A DNA stretch of 64,000 nt, from the NCBI GenBank assembly GCA_037043455.1, contig JAWPHD010011198.1:22108-86107 (forward strand), given 5' to 3'. Positions 23,595-33,872 of the stretch are shown here, piece by piece (positions within the stretch are counted from its first letter, which is position 1; each line of letters begins with the position of its first letter). Source of the DNA: Cyrtodaria siliqua. Its lineage: Eukaryota > Mollusca > Bivalvia > Adapedonta > Hiatellidae. The translations under genes and the position numbers were made by a program. The notes under the pieces are model-generated. The model saw only the letters and a list, made by a program, of their open reading frames with translations, had not been told where the DNA came from and did no database searches.

Positions 23595-23750
23595 GCGTTC
23601 AACTTCCTCATCGCCATCGGTTGATGAATCCGAGGTATTTTCATCCTCAGACACGAATTCTGGCTCAAAATCGTAAGGTTGCACATTGTGCAACCTTCTT
23701 ATCATGGGCATTTCATCTGACTCAGCATCATAGTCGCTTAATTCCGACAT
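23595..23750 (-). CDS. Acidic N-terminal exon, possibly P2X7-like-domain protein (partial)
   Basis: About 52 codons from an ATG at 23750: Ser/Asp/Glu-rich, with MSELSDYDAESDEMP, NVQPYDFEPEF and a DSSTDGDEEVER end. The 'QPY.FEP' element followed by an acidic serine stretch resembles the start of invertebrate proteins with a P2X7-type cysteine-rich cytoplasmic domain. This is from memory of the family, not a search. Weak donor candidates follow near 23593. The cysteine-rich remainder was not found, so the assignment is weak. Confidence 0.3.
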
Positions 23751-24390
23751 TTTCACACACACTATACTGTTTTTGCGTGCTTTCCCTATGTACAAATGGT
23801 TTCGTTTTGTTCCCAATGACGTCACTTCCGGTTTTACGAGGAAGAGTTTTCCGTCTTTGATTTTTTTTCAATTTTTTAGCGTAGCTTGTTCGTCTTTTCG
23901 GTTTTTATCTTTAAAAACATATTTTCACTAAAAATACATTAATAGCATAGTAACCATCGTATTTATAATGATATTTGATAATTAAAAACATATCAACAAC
24001 GGATTTGTTGATTTAGGACAAATTTCTGCTTTAAATAAGGGAAGAAACAAGGATCTAATCCTTATATATTTCAGGTAGCATATACGCTTTTGATCCTCTA
24101 TCAAGCTTGTTCAAATGTTGACACTAAATTCAAATCTGACCCCTCTCCGAGGGTCACAGTTCTATTTAGAGTTATTTAGGAAACTGTTAAAAAAAGAAAA
24201 GTTTCTTCTCTGAATCTGCAAGACCTATCAAGGTCTGATAGTTTGCATGTCGCATACGCTTTTGGTTCTTTGTCAAGTGTATTTAAATGGTGATCCAGAT
24301 GACAAATGTTTAACATACTACTGTGGTAGAGTGTGTTTTTGCTGTTTTAATATGTATTGTCATTAAGGAACTAATAATTGCATGTGTTGA

Positions 24391-25119
24391 ATTTATGCTA
24401 ACCTTAACATTATTCAAAAATGGAACACTAACCTACAAGAAAATAGAGTATTATCAAGTTTGTATAGACATGTTAAAGATATTGGATATGAAAACTATCT
24501 GAATATTTTATGTACAAAAAGATTACGAAGTGTTTTTACTAAATTACGTTTATCTTCACATAGCTTAAGAGCTGAGACAGGTCGTTATGCAAGACATAGG
24601 ATTGAAAGAAATGAAAGAGTTTGTCAAATATGTAATTCAACTGAAATTGAAGACGAATTTCACTTTGTTTTAATTTATACAGCTTATAATGATATTAGAA
24701 AGAAATATATCAGAAAATATTACATACAAAGGCCAAATATGTTTAAATTTATAACACTTCTACAATCTTCAAAGAAGAAAGAACTTTTAATTTAAGTAAA
24801 TATTTGTCAGAGGCGTTTACTGTCAGATGTTCTATTCCAAATATTATTTCTTAAAATATATTCAAGTACATCCTCACATAAATTGTTATTTTATATATAA
24901 TTCCTTTTGTTTTTTGATATCCTTGGATTATTGATTAAAATGTGTGATTTATATGAGCTATGATTAATTAAGGAGTATTGAAAATTGAACTATAAGTGAG
25001 TGTGTAGAAGTATGTGTAACCTGTCATGTGATTATAATTATGTATTACAAATTATGTATGTAATGATGAGAAACTGTAAAAGTTTAAATCAATAAAGTAT
25101 CTTTCTATCTATCTATCAT
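24391..25119 (+). mobile_element. LINE 3' end (RT C-terminus, 3' UTR, TCTA tail)
   Basis: 24391-24795 encodes the C-terminus of a non-LTR retrotransposon ORF2: IIQKWN, then LRLSSHSLRAETGRYA and a zinc-knuckle-like CQICN...EDEFHFVLI. The final Cys of the knuckle is changed (LIYTAY). It is 5'-truncated, with a TGA directly upstream. The 3' UTR follows to 25095 and ends in TATCTATCTATC. The same UTR occurs inverted at 53316-53600, and the protein is close to 57097-57753. Confidence 0.8.
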
Positions 25120-25432
25120 TATTAGGCTAACACCCTTTAATAGTACTGGTCATAGCTGAATAGGTTTTAGAGGGAAAGTAGATTGTCACCTGACATCCAG
25201 GTGAAATCTGATTGGTAAATAAGTAGTTTTAGTCTACACACATTTTGACATGCTTTCCTAACCGCTTTTATATCACAAACCGAACAAAATACTGTAACTC
25301 TTTCGCTTATTAAATTTTGTTTTATTGGTTAACTTATAAAAAATAACATATTAATTAACTATGTATACCTTCATAATGTGTACCTGATACCTCAAATGAT
25401 ACACGATAAACCTATACAACAGTTTTAATATA

Positions 25433-27425
25433 AAAACAAGAGGCCCGAGAGGGCCTGTCGCTCTACTGGCTAAAACAGCTCTTATATGGTAAAGATCAGA
25501 TAAAAAAATGAAGTAACTACAGATTTAACAAAGGAAAATACAATATAGTATTTTTCAATAAATCAAGGGCAATAACTCTGTCGTTACTAGCAAGATCTAG
25601 CTGGTTTTCGAAGTTTTCCAAGATTTCATCGATAAACCGCGCTTTGCACACCTAGACATCATACTGAGGCTTCTGCCAAATTTCGTAGAAATCCAACAAG
25701 CCGTTTAGGAGTAACGCCGACAAGAAATTTAAAGTAAAAATGTTAAAGGGCCATAATTGCGTCAAAAATTAGCAAACTGGAACAAAAGCGCAATATGCAC
25801 GACAAGACATATTACCGATGCTTCCTGCCAAGTTTCGTCTAAATCCAACTAGGTGTTTAGGAGGAGTAGCGCCGACAAAATTTTTAAAGTAAATGTCAAG
25901 GGGCTGTAACTCCATCAAAAATCAACGAACCGAAAAAAAACGCAATAGGCACAACCAGAAATCATAGCTTCCTGTTAAGTTTCGTCAAATCCAACACAGT
26001 GTTAACAAAAAACAAGATAACGTTTATGTATAAGGGGCCATAAGGTTTATGTATAAGTCTTTCAAAAATCATTCAACCGGAACATGGTGATGATATATGC
26101 AACTAGGCTTGGTACTGATCATCCCTGCAAAGTTTCGTTGAAATCCAGCCAGCGGTTCAGGAGAACTATTCTAGACAAAGTTAGTGTATTAAAACCATTA
26201 AGGGCTCATAACTCTGCCAAAATTCATTCAACCAGAACATGGCAATGACAGGTGCAACTAGGCTTAGTACTGATCATCCTCGCCAAGATTCGCTGAAATA
26301 TGGCAAAGAGTTCAGAAGAGACTAATCTGGACAAAGTTTGTGTATTAAAACCTTTAAAGGGTCATAACTCCGCCAAATATCTGTAAACCGGAACGCGACA
26401 ATGACATGCACAACTAGGCTTGGTGCTGATCATACGTGCAACGTTTAATTGAAATCTAGCGAGGGGTTCAGGAGAAGTAGATCAGACAAAGTTTGTGTAT
26501 TAAAACCTTTAAAGGGCCATAGTTCTGCCAAAAAATCATTCAACCGGAATATGGCAATGATTTGCACAACTAGACATGTTATTGATCATCCCTAAAAAGC
26601 TTGGTTTAAATCCGGCCAGGGTTCAGGAGAACTAGTCAGAACAAAGTTTGTGTATTAAAACCTTTAAAGGGCCATAATTCACCAAAACTCATTCAACCGG
26701 AACACGGCGATGATTTGCACAACTAGACATGGAATCGATCGTCCCTAAAAAGTTTCTTTTAATCCGGCCAGGGGTTAAAACCTTTAAAGGGCTATAACTC
26801 CACCAAAATGGAACACGGTGACTATGTACAACTAGGCTAGGTACTGATCATCCCTGCAAAGTTTCAATGAAATCCGGCCAAATGAAGGCCCTTTCATTTA
26901 AAATATGGCCAAGATATATCATATTTCAGAAAATGACTCCGATGTAAATGGTCCAATCTGGATGGTTTTCGAACTTGTCCAAGGTTTCATTGATATTAAC
27001 AATCTGGTAACGTTTCTTAAAGATCGGATGAAAGATGAAGGCCCTATCGTCTTAACGAGGCAAACTATAGGATTTTTAACTCAATCAAGGGCCGTAACTC
27101 CACTGTTACTGGTCCGATCTGGCTGGTTTTTGAATTTATCCGAGCTGTCATTGATATGAACAATCTGGTAAAGTTTCATAAAGATCGCATGAAAAATGAA
27201 GGCCCTATCATCTTAACGAGGCAAAATATAGCATTTTTATCTAAACCAAGGGCCATAACTATTCTGTTACAGGTTCGATCTAGCTGGTTTTCGAACTGAG
27301 CTGTCATTGATATAAACAATCAGGTAAAGCTTCGTAAAGATCGCAGGATACAAGCTTGCATACAAACTTTAACCAAGTTTTCTAAATATGAAAGAGGCCA
27401 TAATTCTGTCAAAATAAAAACAGGA
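25433..27425 (+). repeat. ACAAGAGGCC-type repeat element with diverged 150-bp units
   Basis: Begins AAACAAGAGGCCCGAGAGGG and TCTACTGGCTAA. It then has about ten diverged units with GGGCCATAACTC, CATTCAACCGGAAC, GCACAACTAGGCTTG, CTGATCATCCCTGCAAAG and AGACAAAGTTTGTG words. Opposite orientation to 10207-11575. No coding frame. Confidence 0.7.
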
Positions 27426-27570
27426 GTTATGTTACACTATCTATTACAACTGACTTGCGATTCTTACGCTTAGCGGGCGGTATACAGTACTGGTTCTGCT
27501 CCACTTGTGTCGGTAGTGATTGAAATACGGTATACAGTACTGGTTCTACTCCTAGGGTCTGTACAAATTC
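27426..27570. repeat. SINE-tail fragments
   Basis: GCGGGCGGTATACAGTACTG and a second TACAGTACTGGTTCTACTCC, linked by TGATTGAAATACGG, match the tail of the tRNA-like SINE found at 45-53 kb. Similar fragments recur at 28105-28145, so the helicase relic between them is flanked by related scraps. Confidence 0.5.
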
Positions 27571-27819
27571 CACGCAGTGGTTACTTCCCCTTTCTGTTAC
27601 AGTAATCACTGCCACCACACACACAATCCAGCTAAGTTTAATTTTTTGGTTAAATATTTTTTAGGCCAATATTTCAACTTGCTTTGTTCATAATATAGGA
27701 AAATAGTGTGAAAAACGGTATCTGGGTACAAAAACAATTTATTTATATAAAAAAAATCAATTTTCGCGAAGATGCACACCGGTTAATAAGTTACAGCACT
27801 TGTAAACAAACATGTATTC

Positions 27820-28045
27820 CTTTGAGATCATTACAGAAGCTGTGCGTAAATTTAATAAAGAGATATCACGCAAGCCAAAACCAGGTTGAAAGTTTTCAAC
27901 ATCTTCTCGAAGGTGATGATCGATGTTATTGTCAATTACCTGTTGGTTACGGCAAGAGTTTACTTACTCCCTGGCTGTACAAAGCATTACCTAGTGTATC
28001 GCCATTTTTTGTAATCCCATGGCCTCAGCTATCGTCACGTGATTT
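27820..28045 (+). pseudogene. RecQ-like helicase fragment
   Basis: Encodes SQNQVESFQHLLEG followed by QLPVGYGKSLL, which fits the 'Q..ai..ll.G.d.....PTG.GKS' start (Q-motif region and Walker A) of RecQ/Werner-type helicases. About 75 residues only; nothing downstream continues the helicase domain. It is bounded by SINE-tail scraps. Most likely a relic of a mobile or retrocopied helicase gene; an isolated exon of a real gene is less likely. Confidence 0.45.
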
Positions 28046-28145
28046 GTGTGGTGGTAGGGATTAGTGGCTACAATATCACTGCGCGGAGGTTGGGGTATGT
28101 AGTGATTGAAATACGGTATACAGTACTGGTTCTACTCCATCAGGG

Positions 28146-29011
28146 TATGTCGTGATTGAAATACCGTAACCCATATCATCAAAGGCAACTCGTAATTGAG
28201 GACAGACAATGGATGATATAGCGTACTCAGCGTAACAAAGAATAACTTTCTGTTGAAAAAAAAACACATCGAATATTGTGTCATTAGATACACTGAACTA
28301 CTTTTAAAAATCTCATTGAAATTGATCAACAGTAAACGCTATATACTTGGTCAGTGAAAAAGCATGGGAAGCTTGAATATTTACAGCCAGCACGATTCAT
28401 GGCTGATCAACTCAGGTATATAAATTGAGGCCCACTCTTAGCTTTTTTTCATTTGTACAGCATTGCTATAAGAATAACTTACAACACTTTGTAATTTACT
28501 TTAATGAAGAAATATATGTTCATAATTTAGCCTTTGAAATACAAAACTTATCTGGTATTTCTTAATTGTTTTTAGACCAAAAATCAGAGCACAACACACT
28601 AAATGTACAGCATTTTTTAATGTGTTATTATGTGTACTGGTCACAAATGCTTTATTGGGTGGGCCTCATAATCCGAAGAAAAATTGAATATCACACTTTG
28701 CTCATGAGTTACCTATAGAAATTCTCTCTATTGATAATGGTAATACAATGTGATAAAATGTCATTGATAGATATTCCACTGAAATATATGTATTCATTCT
28801 CTAAATGAAGTGTTTGTGTGTTTGTACTCCTCTCTGAAATATTGTTTATTGTATTCCGCCTTGTTTAGGCAATAAACATGTAAATGTTATGCCAAATAAA
28901 ATGTTGAAATGAATTGAATAGATGAAAATAAGTATATGGTTTGATAAAGAGATGTCTGTGGTACATAGTTATATAATCTCTTCTACTCGCGAATTTATGA
29001 ACGGCCGTTGA
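28146..29011. other. AT-rich stretch without recognised features
   Basis: No exon, RNA gene or clear repeat seen. Confidence 0.4.
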
Positions 29012-29309
29012 TATACTGAAAGGAAAAAGAAACGCAGGGTGCGTATTTCCGCTATATATTGTATGTTTAATATGCTACTGCTAATCGAATGGTACAGAGC
29101 GACATTAGGCCTGTCCTTTTAGAAAGAAGGTTTAAACAGCACTGAACACACCCATGGTTACCCCTTTAAAGTTTCATTATCGTCAGAATGCGCATTTGGC
29201 TCAAGCAGGTGAGCAAACTTAGGCTTTAAATGTTGCAATCACTTAACATTAAATACAGTACTGAACTGGCTCAATTTTTCAAAGAGCGTTTCTTTTTCCT
29301 TTCAGTATA
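29012..29309. mobile_element. MITE with TA-flanked terminal repeats
   Basis: TATACTGAAAGGAAAAAGAA at the left is matched by the complement TTCTTTTTCCTTTCAGTATA at the right. TA at both edges fits Tc1/mariner-type target duplication. 298 bp with no transposase. Confidence 0.7.
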
Positions 29310-29881
29310 GTTACCATGATGTAATGTGATAAAAGGTTTCAATATAATATCATGGTAATCGAATAAGTTACTCTTCAAATGTACGTACGGCACTACTATT
29401 TATTACCGATAATCTCTATTAGATTCGTGATTAAACTATTAATTGCTACTTTCGGTATTCTCCGTACTACGCACCGGCTGTTTTCGTTATATTTCGGTAC
29501 GGTACGGTACGGCTTTTACTCCAAACCTCATGTAGATAAGACATATGCGCATTAATTTGTACAGGGTCAAATCCCTTCAAAAACAGCGTATTACTTAAAC
29601 TTAAGTTAAACTCACTTAATGTTTACCAACGCTTACATATTGATCAATATGTTGTCAATATACGGATCTTTTGCCAATTTACAGCCTTGCAAATGGTACT
29701 ACTTTTATCGCGCTGTAATCTGGTGCTCATTGGTTTCTAGCAGAAATTCGTTGCGTGCCAGAATTCCTACTACTTAGGACGGTTGCCAAAAAGCACTATC
29801 AGGAAGGCGTTTGAAAATCAGATTTCTTCAACCATCAAATGAATATTTACATGCATTAAGAATATGTTTACATAATTTAAA
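29310..29881. other. 3' flank of the astacin-kringle gene
   Basis: Should contain the 3' UTR of the minus-strand gene ending at 29882. The nearest complement of AATAAA is near 29398-29403, about 480 bp past the stop; no closer canonical signal was seen. Confidence 0.35.
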
Positions 29882-30513
29882 TCATGTCCGTCTCCCAGTG
29901 TCTGCTTTTGGTGCGACACTTCTATCGTTTCTAGTTGATGTTTCATCATTTTTGTCTTGCTTATTTGTTTTGTATCCTTTCTCATTGTTTTTCTTTTCGT
30001 TGCTTTTATTTCCTTCGGTTTTCCTAGTGTTGTGTCTTTGTTTACCATTAGGTTTATAATCTCTGTTGTTGTTAATGTTTCTTTTTGAGCCAGTACTAGG
30101 TTTCTTTTCATTTAAGTTCTGACTGTTGTATAAGGGTGCGTTGACGTTGTTTCTATTTTGTTCGTTTTTCTTATTAGATCCTGCTTTATTGTTGTGTTTT
30201 CTGTTAGCTTTCTTGTTTTGATTTCTTTTATTATCTGTATCTCGTCTATTATTTGCCTTGTCTTTCCTACTGTTTACACGGTCCCCTTTGTTGTTAACAA
30301 CACCCCTTCTATTGTGTGCAGTATCTAAGTCTCTTGTTGACGCAGCAGCATCTGCTATAACGTTGTCTTCTCTTCGTTTGTTATTATTAGCATTGCTTCC
30401 ACCGGAGCATTGAGTGATGTCACAATATTGCCATTGATAGTTCTTCTTGTTAGTGTAACACCATGGTCGATTTCTACGTTTCTTCGAAGGATTTCTACAG
30501 TAGTTGTGGTCAC
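29882..30513 (-). CDS. Exon 10: second half of kringle and basic Asn/Lys/Arg tail
   Basis: After ATTACAG: GDHNYCRNPS, RPWCYT, WQYCDITQCS, giving kringle cysteines 3-6. From about residue 40 of the exon to the stop (TGA at 29882-29884) is a low-complexity tail of about 165 residues rich in Asn, Lys and Arg, for example NKRNQNKKANRKHNNKAG. The frame upstream of the acceptor stays open through the 45-bp array, so the acceptor was chosen by homology, not by a stop. Confidence 0.85.
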
Positions 30514-33500
30514 CTGTAATAACAATGTATGTGGTCACCTGTAATAACAGTGTATGTGTCACACGTGGTGTTAGTGTGGTCACCTGTAACAACAATGCAT
30601 GTATCACATGTGGTGTTAGTGTGGTCACCTGTAATAACAATGTATGTGTCACATGTGGTGTTAGTGTGGTCACCTGTAACAACAATGTATGTGTCACATG
30701 TGGTGTTAGTGTGGTCACCTGTAACAACAATGTATGTGTCACATGTGGTGTTAGTGTGGTCACCTGTAACAACAATGTATGTATCACATGTGGTGTTAGT
30801 GTGGTCACATGTAATAACAATGTATGTGTCACATGTGGTGTTAGTGTGGTCACCTGTAACAACAATGTATGTGTCACATGTGGTGTTAGTGTCGTCACAT
30901 GTAACAACAATGTATGTATCACATGTGGTGTTAGTGTGGTCACCTGTAACAACAATGTATGTGTCACATGTGGTGTAAGTGTGGTCACCTGTAACAACAA
31001 TGTATGTGTCACATGTGGTGTTAGTGTGGTCACCTTTAACAACAATGTATATATCACATGTGGTGTTAGTGTGGTCACATGTACTAACAATGTATGTGTC
31101 CCATGTGTTGTTAGTGTGGTCATCTGTAACAACAATGTATGTGTCACATGTGGTGTTAGTGTGGTCACCTTTAACAACAATGTATGTGTCACATGTGGTG
31201 TTAGTGTGGTCACCTGTAACAACAATGTATGTATCACACGTGGTGTTAGTGTGGTCACCTGTAACAACAATGTATGTATCACACGTGGTGTTAGTGTGGT
31301 CACCTGTAATAACAATGTATTTATCACATGTGGTGTTAGTGTGGTCACCTGTAATAACAATGTATGTATCACACGTGGTGTTAGTGTGGTCACCTGTAAT
31401 AACAATGTATGTGTCACATGTGGTGTTAGTGTGGTCACCTGTAATAACAATGTATGTGTCACATGTGGTGTTAGTGTGGTCACCTGTAACAACAATGTAT
31501 GTGTCACATGTGGTGTTAGTGTGGTCACCTGTAACAACAATGCATTTATCACACGTGGTGTTAGTGTGGTCACCTGTAATAACAATGTATTTATCACATG
31601 TGGTGTTAGTGTCGTCACCTGTAACAACAATGTATGTATCACATGTGGTGTTAGTGTGGTCACCTGTAACAACAATGTATGTATCACATGTGGTGTTAGT
31701 GTGGTCACATGTAATAACAATGTATGTATCACATGTGGTGTTAGTGAGGTCACATGTAATAACAATGTATGTGTCACATGTGGTGTTAGTGTGGTCACAT
31801 GTAGCAACAATGTATGTGTCACATGTGGTGTTAGTGTGGTCACATGTAGCAACAATGTATGTGTCACATGTGGTGTTAGTGTGGTCACATGTAGCAACAA
31901 TATATGTGTCACATGTGGTGTTAGTGTGGTCACCTGTAACAACAATGTATGTGGCACATGTGGTGTTAGTGTGGTCACCTGTAGCAACAATGTATGTATC
32001 ACATGTGGTGTTAGTGTGGTCACCTGTAACAACAATGTATGTGTCACATGTGGTGTTAGTGTCGTCACCTGTAACAACAATGTATGTATCACATGTGGTG
32101 TTAGTGTGGTCACCTGTAACAACAATGTATGTGTCACATGTGGTGTTAGTGTGGTCACCTGTAACAACAATGTATCACATGTGGTGGTAGTGTGGTCACC
32201 TGTAACAACAATGTATGTATCACATGTGGTGTTAGTTTCTATGATACCAGCACACGTGAGGATGTATAAGATGATCATATATATATATGAATATAAAAAA
32301 ACTTACTAAGACTCATAAAAAGGAGTAATGGCCATAATTTAACCCATAATTATGAATTAATAGAGTGAGCAAAGCAAGAAACAAACACATGTTTCGGATA
32401 TTTTTGGAACTTGTTCATTTTTTACTTTTGAGTTGAAATTTGACTTTTGAGTTGAAAATTCCGTATTTTGGAAAATATATAAATTAATTATAAATGTATT
32501 AAAAAAATGAGCTACTATATATTCAGTGTAACAATAAGTTAAATAGCTTCGTCGATTTCTTTTTTCATTAAACGTTTTGAACAAAGCCCAGAAAAACGAA
32601 AACATCTAGAGGTGATTACGAAGGTTTTTTTTTTGGCTGTTTTTATAGACGAAATTCGGTCATATTCCCAAAGCCAAACACATCTTTTTTTCCCAATGAA
32701 GAGGAAAAATTCTCAATTTTATGAAAAATCGCGCTAAAATTCCCAACTGAGAAGGTATGGGTTATGTTCTCAAAAAATAGAAAAAAACACTGTTACGACT
32801 CTACTTATAGGTTAAAACTTAGTAAGCTTCATATTTTTTATCGTGTTCGGTATTACTTAAGAAAGAGAATAACTGTTAAGTTTGCAAACTCCAGTATCTT
32901 GAAATGAAAACTAAGTATCTACCAAGTCCGTCTTGATCCTGTTTTCCATCGCCGGTGTAAGGGTAGGACAAGAGTTGGTGAGCATGTGGGTATTGGGACG
33001 ACCATTTCTGACACGTGATCCCTTCTAGGGTGTGATCCAGTGTACCTCTGTAGTCACGACTATCTTTATATCCACCTGGTATGCATTTTCCTGTGAATAT
33101 AAAGGCACGCATATTGTGTCTTTTGAACTCTTCTTTCAGTCATGTATACGGCTATTACTTGCATATTCCGAGGATCTCTGGACACATCTGCACATACACT
33201 TGATTCGCCAGTTTAGTACATATAACCTTTGCTTTCTCATATAGTTTGTTCGTTTGTATGATGTTTTACGTCATTTTCAACACATGTAAGGCTATATATG
33301 ACGGTCGATTTTTTGTGGTGGAGGCAGACCACCCGCTTTTCCTGGGTAGAACCAGTACTGTACACCTCCCACCATCCGTAAGAATCGACACTTCCTCACT
33401 TTCAAGTCAAGCTTCCAGTGGGAGTCGAACCCGCAGCGGTGAGAGGCGAAGGTTTACAACGCAACGTCCTTAACCATTTGGCCAAGGAGATGCTATGGTT

Positions 33501-33834
33501 TCTGACAAAGATAATAATATATAATACACGTCATAATGGCATACTACACATCTTACACAAATGCTTACGTTTCGATTTCCTTTCGCATATAAAGGCATAT
33601 GCGTACTTTGGTAGCTGACTGACCGATCCCAGCCACACTCCTTGCCATGTCATGGTGGTTTTGGTTTTGTTTTTTTTCAAAACGAGAGCCATCGAGGAGT
33701 AGGATGAAGGTTGTCCCTTTTTCCATTTTTTATACTCCATCTCCTTTGGTTTCTGCTTGTCACCCATGAACCATTTAAACGTGCCGTTCACCAACCGGCC
33801 AGCCGTTCTCCATGCTGAAAAACAACAAAACTTG

Positions 33835-33872
<38 letters not shown>

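Noticed and set aside
30514..32240. CRISPR-like array
   Set aside because: Direct head-to-tail 45-bp units with no unique spacers, in an animal intron.
29882..32278. 798-codon minus-strand frame taken as one protein with a 15-residue repeat domain
   Set aside because: Only the last part, from 30513, is coding by kringle homology. The upstream repeat lies on the intron side of a good acceptor, and reading through it changes the frame relation to the previous kringle exon.
30504..32309. 601-, 403- and 149-codon plus-strand frames of Cys/Val/Asn-rich repeats
   Set aside because: They are produced by the 45-bp minisatellite, whose unit length is a multiple of three, so frames stay open on both strands. 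No start context, splice or domain supports them.
33531..33568. Stop codon at 33531 as the definite end of the astacin gene
   Set aside because: Kept only as an alternative: a GTAAGC donor just before it joins the kringle exon in phase.
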